This document shows positions 1 to 5,187 of a stretch of DNA of 5,376 bases, one piece after another. The stretch spans positions 1 through 5,376 of the forward strand of contig URKE01000071.1 in NCBI GenBank assembly GCA_900548285.1, written 5' to 3'. Under the pieces are notes generated by a model. The model saw only the letters and a list, made by a program, of their open reading frames with translations. It was not told the DNA's origin and made no database searches. Both the position numbers and the translations under genes were made by a program. Each line of letters opens with the position of its first letter. Position 1 is the first letter of the stretch. The stretch is from an uncultured Eubacteriales bacterium. GTDB lineage: Bacteria > Bacillota > Clostridia > Christensenellales > Borkfalkiaceae.

Positions 1-177
1 ATAGATAAGCGTTTTTCCAAAATGCCGCGCGCCTTTGAGGATGCAGACATAGCCTGCCGCGGCGGCAAGGCTTATTATAAGCAGCACCGGATGCATGTAA
101 AGCATCGTCAGTGTGATCACGGCGGCGAAAAAGACAAAGCTTGCCGCCGGGTGGAGCTGCGAAAATGCGTCGTTCAT
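1..177 (-). CDS. ECF transporter transmembrane protein EcfT/CbiQ-like, N-terminal part (runs off left edge)
   Basis: The minus strand from the ATG at 177 is open for 59 codons to the window edge, so only the N-terminus is present. It begins MNDAFSQLHP and shows two hydrophobic segments, roughly residues 12-27 and 30-47, followed by a basic stretch (KGARHFGK). The opening (short polar start, F-S-x-L-H-P, two helices separated by a second H-P pair) is what I know of clostridial EcfT proteins. EcfT is the membrane scaffold that links the two ATPases of an energy-coupling-factor importer to a substrate-binding S component. The start lies 2 nt after the stop of the lipoprotein gene, so the two are almost certainly co-transcribed and probably translationally coupled; no strong Shine-Dalgarno is visible. 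The family call rests on pattern memory over a short fragment. The ATPases and S component would be expected beyond the left edge. Confidence 0.75.
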   Translation of the reverse strand, partial: MNDAFSQLHPAASFVFFAAVITLTMLYMHPVLLIISLAAAAGYVCILKGARHFGKTLIY

Positions 178-179
178 GC

Positions 180-1232
180 TCAGGCCACCATACTTCCGCC
201 GACGTCCGCGCCAAGGTCGCAGGTATAGCGCCACCTGATCACGTCGCCGTCCTGCACCGCATAGCGGCTGCATCCGTAGTTTGGAAACCATCCGTTGACG
301 CTGTACATCCAGCCGGAAAGCTCGCCGCAGTCAAACTCATACAGATTGTGTATTCCCTCGACATAGGCGCTGTTATAACCCGGAGTGAACGTTGCTTCAA
401 GGTGGATATTATTCTCGCGGCAGACGCGCTGCAAAACATCGAATACAGACTCTCCCTCGGAAAACTCAACCGTGACGGCATTTAGCACCACTCCGTCCGT
501 CGGAAGCACATCGAGCTTTGCCGGGTCAAGGTCGGAGAGATTGTTAAGTATCGTTGTGCAGTCGATCGATATCGTGCAGTGCAGCTTTTTGCTCGTGTCA
601 ACATTCGATTTATCAGGCTCGACCGGCTCGGGCTTGCCTGCAGGCACCGGGTCGGTACCGTACTTGTCCTTCTCGGTTCGGCTTCCGTCGGAGAGCTTTG
701 CGGTATTGCTCGGTTCGGGTGTCGGCTCGACCTCATCGGCGCGGATAACGTACGAAAAAACGTCCGCGCTGATCTTGAAGCTCAGCGTGGTTTTATCGCC
801 GCCGGTAACGGACGCAGCGCACAGCTTTTTGCCGTCTGCATCATAAACGCTCGCGGAAATAGCATCCCACTTATCATTGAGTGTGACCGAAAGCGTCGGC
901 AGAAAGCCGAAGCTTTTGTCGCTTTTAAGCGTGATCTCAACGCTGCCATCGGTTTTTTCCGTTATCGCCACAGCCATGCACAGATCCTGCGGATTCGTTA
1001 CCTCAGTGCCGGGAACCGTCCATTTATAGCTTATCTCGCCGCTTTTTCCGCATATTGAAGCGATCTCGCCGCTGTCACGCAGCTGCGAAAAAACATCTTT
1101 TGTTATAACGCCGTCTTCGCCGAGGTCAATGTCCCCGGCGAAGTTTACGGCTTCCGCGTTCTTCATGCAGCCTGCAAGCAGGCTGCATATCATAAGAACG
1201 AGAAGGATAAGTGCAATTGATCTTTTTTTCAT
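180..1232 (-). CDS. DUF4430 (transcobalamin-like C-terminal domain) lipoprotein
   Basis: A 350-aa exported lipoprotein. The ATG at 1232 is chosen because it gives a textbook signal peptide: MKKR, a hydrophobic core, then the lipobox L-A-G-C with the lipidated Cys at residue 22. The open frame extends further upstream, but that part has no signal-like character and overlaps the SLH gene end. Residues about 40-165 form a beta-rich domain with the motif Y-K-W-T-V-P-G-T near 69. Residues about 167-212 are a Pro/Glu/Lys-rich linker. Residues about 217-342 match DUF4430 (PF14478), with the signatures ESVFDVLQRVCREN, NLYEFDCGELSGWMYSVNGW and GDVIRWRYTCDLG. Six cysteines (219, 225, 271, 302, 321, 338) lie in this domain, so disulfides are possible. 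PF14478 is related to the C-terminal domain of transcobalamin/intrinsic factor. With EcfT 2 nt downstream, a role in capturing ligand for an ECF importer is a reasonable inference. The ligand is not known. Confidence 0.85.
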   Translation of the reverse strand: MKKRSIALILLVLMICSLLAGCMKNAEAVNFAGDIDLGEDGVITKDVFSQLRDSGEIASICGKSGEISYKWTVPGTEVTNPQDLCMAVAITEKTDGSVEITLKSDKSFGFLPTLSVTLNDKWDAISASVYDADGKKLCAASVTGGDKTTLSFKISADVFSYVIRADEVEPTPEPSNTAKLSDGSRTEKDKYGTDPVPAGKPEPVEPDKSNVDTSKKLHCTISIDCTTILNNLSDLDPAKLDVLPTDGVVLNAVTVEFSEGESVFDVLQRVCRENNIHLEATFTPGYNSAYVEGIHNLYEFDCGELSGWMYSVNGWFPNYGCSRYAVQDGDVIRWRYTCDLGADVGGSMVA

Positions 1233-1234
1233 TT

Positions 1235-1321
1235 TTATGCCGCTGCGCGGTAGATAAACGTTACGATCTCGGCACGGGTGCACACTGCGCCGGGACGGAA
1301 GCTTCCGTCGGCAATGCGGTT
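1235..1321 (-). pseudogene. 3' remnant of an S-layer homology (SLH) domain protein gene
   Basis: Reading the minus strand to the TAA at 1237-1235 gives a 28-residue tail, N-R-I-A-D-G-S-F-R-P-G followed by A-V-C-T-R-A-E-I-V-T-F-I-Y-R and three Ala. This is the second half of an SLH domain: the I-x-D-G-x-F-x-P-x-x-x-x-T-R-A-E pattern and a closing hydrophobic helix. SLH domains anchor surface proteins to cell-wall polysaccharide. The stop sits 2 nt before the lipoprotein ATG, so this was the upstream operon partner. The rest of the gene is absent: just upstream lies the C-terminus of an unrelated alcohol dehydrogenase. In this frame the sequence stays open into the dehydrogenase gene, but the residues there no longer look like SLH. 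The exact 5' limit is therefore uncertain by about ten bases. Confidence 0.8.
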
Positions 1322-1332
1322 CCATTGGTTTA
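1319..1332. other. Breakpoint: truncated SLH gene abuts the fucO stop codon
   Basis: The fucO stop codon occupies 1332-1330 on the minus strand, and recognisable SLH coding sequence starts by about 1321. Fewer than about ten bases separate the end of a full-length enzyme from the interior of an unrelated domain. There is no terminator, no promoter and no room for the start of the SLH gene. I see no insertion-sequence ends or target duplication here. It is either a deletion/recombination junction or a join between two genomes or loci made during assembly. Confidence 0.7.
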
Positions 1333-2478
1333 CAGCATACTCCGATACAGCGCGGCGATTTCCTCCACGCTCACGTCCCTGGGATTGCCGGGGCGGCAGG
1401 CGTCCTCGTAAGCGGAACGCGCAAGTTCGGGTATATCTTCTTCTCTGACAATCCCCGCCAAAGACGTGGGAATACCTACGTCGCGCGACAACTGTCTTAC
1501 CGCTTCGACGGCGGCTTTGCCGTATTCCTCTTTAGTCATTTTTTCAACGCCCTTAACGCCCATGGCTATCGCTATGTCGCGATATTTCTCGCCGACGTAA
1601 TCTTTGTTGTAATCCATAACGGCGGGCAGAAGAATCGCGCAGGCTTTTCCGTGCGGCGTGTCGTAATAAGCGGAAAGCGTGTGCGCCATCGAGTGGTCGA
1701 CGCCGAGCCCTACGTTTGAGAAGCCCATTCCCGCAACGTACTGCCCCAAAGCCATTCCTTCGCGTCCGGCTTTTTCGCCTTTGACAGCCGATCTGAGCGA
1801 GCGCGAAATAATCTCTATAGCCTTGATATGGAACATATCCGAAAGTTCCCACGCGCCTTTTGTGATATAGCCCTCGATTGCGTGAGTAAGCGCGTCCATA
1901 CCCGTGGCGGCAGTGAGTGACGGCGGCATCGTACTCATCATTTCGGAGTCCACAATCGCAACGATCGGAATATCGTTCGTATCCACGCAGACGAATTTGC
2001 GTTTTTTCTCCACGTCGGTTATAACGTAGTTTATCGTAACTTCCGCGGCGGTTCCCGCAGTCGTCGGAACGGCGATAATGGGCGCGCTCTTATGTTTTGT
2101 GGGCGCAACGCCTTCGAGAGAACGGACGTCGGAAAATTCGGGGTTCGTCGCGATTATTCCTATCGCTTTTGCCGTATCCATCGACGAGCCTCCGCCGACG
2201 GCAACTATAACGTCCGCGCCGCTCGCTTTGAACGCTTCCACGCCGTGGGTAACGTTTTCGATCGTGGGATTCGGCTTGATATCGCTGTAAATATCATAAG
2301 GTATTCCGTTTTCGTCGAGAACGTCGGTCACCTTTTTAGTCACGCCGAATTTCAGGAGATCGGGATCGGAACACACGAGAACTTTTTTATAATTCCCGCT
2401 CTTAATCACCGTAGCGATTTCCTTCACGGCTCCCGCGCCGTGATAACTCTTTTCGTTAAGCACAAATCTGTTTACCAT
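1330..2478 (-). CDS. fucO: Lactaldehyde reductase / 1,2-propanediol oxidoreductase (iron-dependent alcohol dehydrogenase)
   Basis: A full-length 382-aa group III (PF00465) alcohol dehydrogenase, the usual length of the family. It strongly resembles E. coli FucO from memory: the start V-N-R-x-x-L-N-E, PEFxDVRSLEG near 113-123, PTTAGTAAEVTINYVITD at 138-155, HAIEGYITKGAW at 199-210 and GQYVAGMGFSNVGLG at 245-259. The nucleotide-binding GGGSSMDTAKA is at 95-105. The four metal ligands of the family are present: Asp195, His199, His262 and His276. FucO reduces L-lactaldehyde to (S)-1,2-propanediol with NADH in anaerobic fucose/rhamnose breakdown, a cytosolic redox-balancing step. The ATG at 2478 has a good AGGAG site at 2490-2486. 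The MFS gene lies 149 nt upstream on the same strand. Activity on related short-chain aldehydes or alcohols is possible; the family is certain, the exact substrate less so. Confidence 0.9.
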   Translation of the reverse strand: MVNRFVLNEKSYHGAGAVKEIATVIKSGNYKKVLVCSDPDLLKFGVTKKVTDVLDENGIPYDIYSDIKPNPTIENVTHGVEAFKASGADVIVAVGGGSSMDTAKAIGIIATNPEFSDVRSLEGVAPTKHKSAPIIAVPTTAGTAAEVTINYVITDVEKKRKFVCVDTNDIPIVAIVDSEMMSTMPPSLTAATGMDALTHAIEGYITKGAWELSDMFHIKAIEIISRSLRSAVKGEKAGREGMALGQYVAGMGFSNVGLGVDHSMAHTLSAYYDTPHGKACAILLPAVMDYNKDYVGEKYRDIAIAMGVKGVEKMTKEEYGKAAVEAVRQLSRDVGIPTSLAGIVREEDIPELARSAYEDACRPGNPRDVSVEEIAALYRSML

Positions 2479-2485
2479 AATTTTT

Positions 2486-2490
2486 CTCCT
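2486..2490 (-). promoter_or_regulatory. Ribosome binding site of fucO
   Basis: On the minus strand AAGGAGAAAAATT precedes the ATG at 2478. The AGGAG core ends 7 nt before the start. It fixes the start codon of fucO. Confidence 0.8.
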
Positions 2491-2559
2491 TTTCTTTTTT
2501 TATTTTAAACGTATTCCGGGGTTTTTATTCGCCCGTCATACAAGTTTAACACGTAATTT

Positions 2560-2588
2560 ATAATGAAAATTAAAACATATATGTTCAA
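2560..2588 (-). promoter_or_regulatory. Possible fucO promoter with overlapping 12-bp palindrome
   Basis: In the 149-nt gap between the MFS stop and fucO, the minus strand carries TTGAAC (2588-2583) and CATTAT (2565-2560) separated by 17 nt. A TATAAA at 2562-2557 is an alternative -10, but with a 20-nt spacer. The perfect palindrome AACATATATGTT at 2574-2585 overlaps the -35 end and the spacer, where an operator would sit. The -10 is only a 4/6 match, so this is tentative; fucO could simply be read from the MFS promoter, as no terminator is visible in the gap. Confidence 0.35.
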
Positions 2589-2627
2589 CGACGTGAAGTT
2601 TTGTTCGGATTTTATTTATTAATCGAC

Positions 2628-3815
2628 CTATAGCGTGGTTTTCGCTTGCTGATGCGATTTTTTCAAAAGCAAACTCAGAGCAATAGTTCCGACAAGCAGA
2701 ACAACGGGAAAAACAGTCGAAACGAGCAAACCCGTTCTTATATCGGAAGAAACCGCGCCCGAAAGAGTGGGGCCGACCGTACAACCGACGTCGCCGGCAA
2801 GAGCGAGCAAGCCGAACATTTTCGTGCCGCCCACCTTATATTCTCTGCCGGCGAGCGAATAAACTCCCGGCCACATTATCCCTACGAAAAGTCCGCCCGC
2901 CGCGATGCCCGCAAGCGCGACGTATGGCGACGGAGCGAGCGACGCGAGAAGATACGCGCAGGTGAGAAGCGCGCTGCTACCGATAATAAACGCTTTTAAG
3001 TTCATTTTGTCGCCGAGCATTCCGTAAACCGTCCTCGCGATCGCCATTCCCAGAGCGAAAAGGCACGCGCCGAGCAAGTCGCCCGCGGTTTTGCTTACGT
3101 TAAGGCTGATTTCCGCAAAGTATGACGCCCATTGCGCGATAGCCTGCTCCGCCGCGCCGGACGCTATCATCAATATAATAAAAAGCATAAAGCCTTTCAT
3201 TCCGAAAATATGTTTATACGTCATCGGATCGGCGTCGCCCTCGAGCGTTTCGATGGGACACTTCGCGAATAATATACTGTTAAGAACAGGCAACGCCGCA
3301 AGAATTACCGGCAGAATATACCACCTGTCTATGCCGACCGTGTTGAAAAACAGCGTTGCGGCAAGAACGACGAATATATGTCCCCAGCAATAAAACGAAT
3401 GCAAAAAGCACATCGCGCCCGACTTGTTTTTAAGCGGCAACGCCTCGATAAGCGGACTTAACACCACTTCTACGAAGCCCCCTCCGACCGCCATAAGCGC
3501 CGTAGCAACCAGAATTCCGGCAAACGGCGGCATAACGAACGGAAGAACGCCGAGCGATATAAGCCCGAGAGCGGAAAAACCCTGAGCGATGAGCGTGCTT
3601 TTTCTGTATCCGAGTTTCATCGCGATGAACGCCGACGAGCAGTCGACGAGAATCTGTATCGCAAAGTTGATAAAAACGAGCGAAGTCAGTTGAATTTCGC
3701 TTATTCCGAACTGCGAGGAAAATCTCGCGAACAGAAGGGGCGAAAGGTTGTTTACTATCGACTGAATAACATAGCCTATATAACAGGCGGTGAGCGTGAG
3801 TTTGTAGTTCTTCAT
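2628..3815 (-). CDS. Major facilitator superfamily transporter, possibly for a deoxy-sugar
   Basis: A 395-aa polytopic membrane protein with two halves of about six hydrophobic helices. A more polar central loop lies at about 184-207 (C-P-I-E-T-L-E-G-D-A-D-P), which is the usual MFS layout. The helix 2-3 loop has M-K-L-G-Y-R-K at about 66-72, a form of the MFS signature loop. A second R-T-V-Y-G-M-L-G-D-K lies at about 261-270 in the C-terminal half. A polar helix with H-S-F-Y-C-W-G-H (about 139-146) recalls the FHS/NaGLT-type sugar transporter branch, but I cannot place it firmly. The C-terminus is short and basic. The start at 3815 fits the helix 1 position, although its Shine-Dalgarno is weak (only GAGAG, rather far upstream). 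Being just upstream of fucO suggests import of fucose, rhamnose or a related carbon source; this is an inference from context only. Confidence 0.8.
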   Translation of the reverse strand: MKNYKLTLTACYIGYVIQSIVNNLSPLLFARFSSQFGISEIQLTSLVFINFAIQILVDCSSAFIAMKLGYRKSTLIAQGFSALGLISLGVLPFVMPPFAGILVATALMAVGGGFVEVVLSPLIEALPLKNKSGAMCFLHSFYCWGHIFVVLAATLFFNTVGIDRWYILPVILAALPVLNSILFAKCPIETLEGDADPMTYKHIFGMKGFMLFIILMIASGAAEQAIAQWASYFAEISLNVSKTAGDLLGACLFALGMAIARTVYGMLGDKMNLKAFIIGSSALLTCAYLLASLAPSPYVALAGIAAGGLFVGIMWPGVYSLAGREYKVGGTKMFGLLALAGDVGCTVGPTLSGAVSSDIRTGLLVSTVFPVVLLVGTIALSLLLKKSHQQAKTTL

Positions 3816-3837
3816 TTGCTTAAATCATTCTCTCGAT

Positions 3838-3872
3838 CGGCGGTCGTTTTGCGATTTCGTTCGTCGCCGCCG
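3838..3872 (-). other. GC-rich hairpin in the MFS mRNA leader
   Basis: CGGCGG at 3838-3843 and CCGCCG at 3867-3872 form a perfect 6-bp GC stem with a 23-nt loop. It lies between the predicted transcription start (about 3902) and the MFS start codon at 3815. No T-run follows it, so it is not a normal terminator. It may affect leader stability or access to the weak ribosome site. Confidence 0.4.
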
Positions 3873-3908
3873 AATCATTCTTTTTGTTTTCTCTTTGTTT
3901 TCGCCCAT

Positions 3909-3934
3909 ATTTTAGCACAACATTGTGTTAAAAT
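3909..3934. promoter_or_regulatory. 26-bp palindromic operator candidate over the MFS promoter
   Basis: The left arm ATTTTAGCACAA (3909-3920) and the right arm TTGTGTTAAAAT (3923-3934) are inverted repeats matching at 11 of 12 positions, separated by CA. The site covers the spacer and -10 of the MFS promoter and abuts the -35. That is the classic position for a repressor of the LacI, DeoR, GntR or MarR type. The half-site reads CACAA inward, the opposite polarity to the Rex-type TTGTG...CACAA, so Rex is not favoured. The binding protein is not encoded in this window. Confidence 0.6.
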
Positions 3935-3937
3935 CAA
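3909..3937 (-). promoter_or_regulatory. Promoter of the MFS-fucO unit (extended -10)
   Basis: On the minus strand TTGATT (3937-3932) is followed after exactly 17 nt by TAAAAT (3914-3909). The -10 is preceded by TG-n, the extended -10 motif. Transcription would begin near 3902, leaving a leader of roughly 87 nt before the MFS ATG. The spacer and the -10 are occupied by a long palindrome, listed separately. Confidence 0.7.
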
Positions 3938-3993
3938 CCGTAATTCTGAAAACCATATGAATTCCGTTTTTTCAAAAAAACCGCCGCAAACAA

Positions 3994-4035
3994 GTCGATT
4001 AAACGCGAAAAGTCGCCCTATAAGCCGATTAACGC
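3994..4035. repeat. Imperfect direct repeat in the divergent intergenic region
   Basis: GTCGATTAAACGC (3994-4006) and GCCGATTAACGC (4024-4035) are near copies starting 30 bp apart, close to three helical turns. They sit in the otherwise featureless AT-rich part (about 3940-4105) of the 389-nt gap between the MFS and degV genes. They could be tandem regulator half-sites, or chance. I see no gene in this gap. Confidence 0.3.
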
Positions 4036-4109
4036 AATAATATTTTACAAAGTGACGAACGTTGAAAAGCCTGCTGCGGAAAAAATAACAAAAATTTCAC
4101 TTAAAACAA

Positions 4110-4138
4110 TTGAAAAAAGACGACGTTTTATATATAAT
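4110..4138 (+). promoter_or_regulatory. Strong sigma-A-type promoter of degV
   Basis: TTGAAA (4110-4115) and a perfect TATAAT (4133-4138) are separated by 17 nt, with A/T-rich flanks and A-tracts upstream. Transcription should start near 4145, giving a leader of about 60 nt. The degV ribosome site CGGAG (4194-4198) lies 6 nt before the ATG. Confidence 0.8.
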
Positions 4139-4144
4139 ATGAAT

Positions 4145-4171
4145 ATATGCGGCGAATAAAATTCCGCATAT
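4145..4171 (+). other. 5'-end hairpin of the degV transcript
   Basis: ATATGCGG (4145-4152) pairs perfectly with CCGCATAT (4164-4171), an 8-bp stem with an 11-nt loop that can also pair internally (GAAT with ATTC). It begins at the predicted first base of the mRNA. A stem at the extreme 5' end is known to slow decay of some bacterial mRNAs; a regulatory role is equally possible. No T-run follows, so it is not a terminator. Confidence 0.5.
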
Positions 4172-4204
4172 TCTGAAAAACAAAAACAAAAAACGGAGAT
4201 TATT

Positions 4205-5056
4205 ATGAAAAAAATTGCAATATCGCTCGACAGCGCCTGCGACCTTTCAAAGGAACTCATAGAAAAATACGACTTTCACGTAGTAAGTTTCGGCGTCACG
4301 ATGGGCGACAGATCCTTTCTGGACGGCGAGGTAAGTCCGCTCGAAATTTTCGAGTATGCCGACAAAAACAAAACCCTGCCCAAAACGAACGCGGTAAACG
4401 AAGAAACCTTCACCGAACATTTCGGCAAAATCCTCAAGGATTACGACGCGATTATTCACTTCGATATTTCTTCCGAGATGTCGAGCGCGTACGCGAACGC
4501 GGTGAACGCAGCAAAGAAGTTTGAAAACGTTTACGTTGTCGACAGCAGAACCCTCTCCACCGCTATTTCGCTCGAAGCGATTTACGCTAAAAAACTCACC
4601 GAAACAATGGACGACCCCGCGGAAATAGTCAAAGCCGTGGAAAAACGTATCCCGAGCGTTCAGGCGAGTTTCATTATCGAACGCCTCGACTACCTCTATA
4701 AAGGAGGAAGATGCTCGGGGCTTGCTCTTCTCGGCGCAAACCTTCTCCGTATAAGACCGGAAATCGAGGTGATCGGCGGAACGATGAAAAACACGGAGAA
4801 ATTCCGCGGCAAAATGACCGACTGCGTTACCAAATATTGCAGAGCGACGCTCGAAAAATATAACACGCCCGACAAATCGGTTATCTTCATAACCCACAGC
4901 GTTGCCGAACCCGAAATGGTTGAAGCGGCAAGAGCCGTGGTTGCCGAATACGGTTTCGAAAACGTTTACGAAACCACCGCAGGCTGCACTGTTTCGAGCC
5001 ACTGCGGAAAGAACACGCTCGGTATTCTCTACATCAACGACGGCGAAAACGCTTAA
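4205..5056 (+). CDS. DegV family protein (fatty-acid-binding, FakB-like)
   Basis: A 283-aa protein of the usual DegV length (PF02645). DegV proteins hold a fatty acid; FakB members present it to the kinase FakA for phosphorylation and phospholipid synthesis at the cytosolic face. Visible family marks are the start K-K-I-A-I-S-L-D-S-A-C-D-L, P-K-T-N near 59-62 (in place of the common T-S-Q-P), S-S-E-M-S-S-A-Y at 89-96, V-V-D-S-R-T at 111-116, R-L-D-Y-L-Y-K-G-G-R at 160-169 and S-S-H-C-G-K-N-T-L-G at 264-273. Thr61, Ser93 and His266 fall where, from memory, the FakB fatty-acid carboxylate ligands lie. The C-terminal glycine-rich loop is divergent from the usual G-T-H-T-G-P-G. The ATG at 4205 has a clear ribosome site and promoter. 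No fakA is in view, so the family is firm but a FakB role is inferred. Confidence 0.9.
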   Translation: MKKIAISLDSACDLSKELIEKYDFHVVSFGVTMGDRSFLDGEVSPLEIFEYADKNKTLPKTNAVNEETFTEHFGKILKDYDAIIHFDISSEMSSAYANAVNAAKKFENVYVVDSRTLSTAISLEAIYAKKLTETMDDPAEIVKAVEKRIPSVQASFIIERLDYLYKGGRCSGLALLGANLLRIRPEIEVIGGTMKNTEKFRGKMTDCVTKYCRATLEKYNTPDKSVIFITHSVAEPEMVEAARAVVAEYGFENVYETTAGCTVSSHCGKNTLGILYINDGENA

Positions 5057-5085
5057 ACCGCAGAACAATCGCAACGACGGCGAAA
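5035..5085 (+). repeat. 14-bp direct repeat across the degV stop codon
   Basis: CAACGACGGCGAAA occurs exactly at 5035-5048, inside the last codons of degV, and again at 5072-5085, just after the stop. The period is 37 bp. Sequence beyond the repeat matches only weakly. It may be the scar of a small tandem duplication or slippage event at the gene end, or chance in a region rich in such codons. Confidence 0.45.
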
Positions 5086-5133
5086 TTTAATCGGAATTTT
5101 CGACCGACGGATTTTAAAATTTATAAAACGTAT

Positions 5134-5187
5134 AAAAAACCTCCTTTGGTCCATAATATACAAGGACTTTAAAAGGAGGTCTTTTTT
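5134..5187 (+). terminator. Hairpin plus T-run between degV and DUF1540; its 3' arm is the next gene's ribosome site
   Basis: CCTCCTTT (5140-5147) pairs perfectly with AAAGGAGG (5172-5179). The stem is extended by A5139-T5180 and, past one mismatch, by four A-T pairs. An inner stem GTCC (5149-5152)/GGAC (5164-5167) caps it with an 11-nt loop. Six Ts (5182-5187) follow, so it meets the form of an intrinsic terminator for degV. The same 3' arm is the near-perfect Shine-Dalgarno AAAGGAGG of the gene starting at 5188, and the 5' arm is a perfect anti-Shine-Dalgarno. No convincing separate promoter for the small gene is visible, so its expression may need read-through and opening of this hairpin. 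Confidence 0.7.

Noticed and set aside
385..1058. Plus-strand open frames opposite the DUF4430 lipoprotein
   Set aside because: They overlap one another and the well-supported lipoprotein, lack ribosome sites and read as low-complexity antisense translations.
1294..1309. Perfect 16-bp palindrome GACGGAAGCTTCCGTC centred on a HindIII site near the breakpoint
   Set aside because: It is explained by codon choice for the conserved SLH residues D-G-S-F-R, and it lies inside the SLH sequence about ten bases from the junction rather than at it. A restriction-site cloning artefact would put the join at the site itself.
1233..1325. Longer N-terminus for the lipoprotein from an ATG at 1325
   Set aside because: The extra 31 residues are Arg/Pro-rich, overlap the SLH reading frame and would bury the signal peptide and lipobox. 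The start at 1232 is far better.
3909..3934. Rex (NADH-sensing) operator upstream of the MFS-fucO unit
   Set aside because: Rex sites have TTGTG outside and CACAA inside the far arm. Here the polarity is reversed, with CACAA then TTGTG facing the centre, so a different regulator is more likely.
3953..3964. Adjacent CATATG and GAATTC, which resemble a cloning junction
   Set aside because: The surrounding sequence is ordinary AT-rich intergenic DNA with no vector-like continuation; short restriction sites like these occur by chance.
4052..4159. Small plus-strand reading frame from GTG at 4052, ending before degV
   Set aside because: It has no ribosome site, runs through the degV promoter and shows no recognisable protein character.
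4247..5074. Long minus-strand open frame opposite degV (275 codons)
   Set aside because: It is an antisense shadow of degV created by its codon bias. Its translation has no domain features and there is no minus-strand promoter or ribosome site for it.
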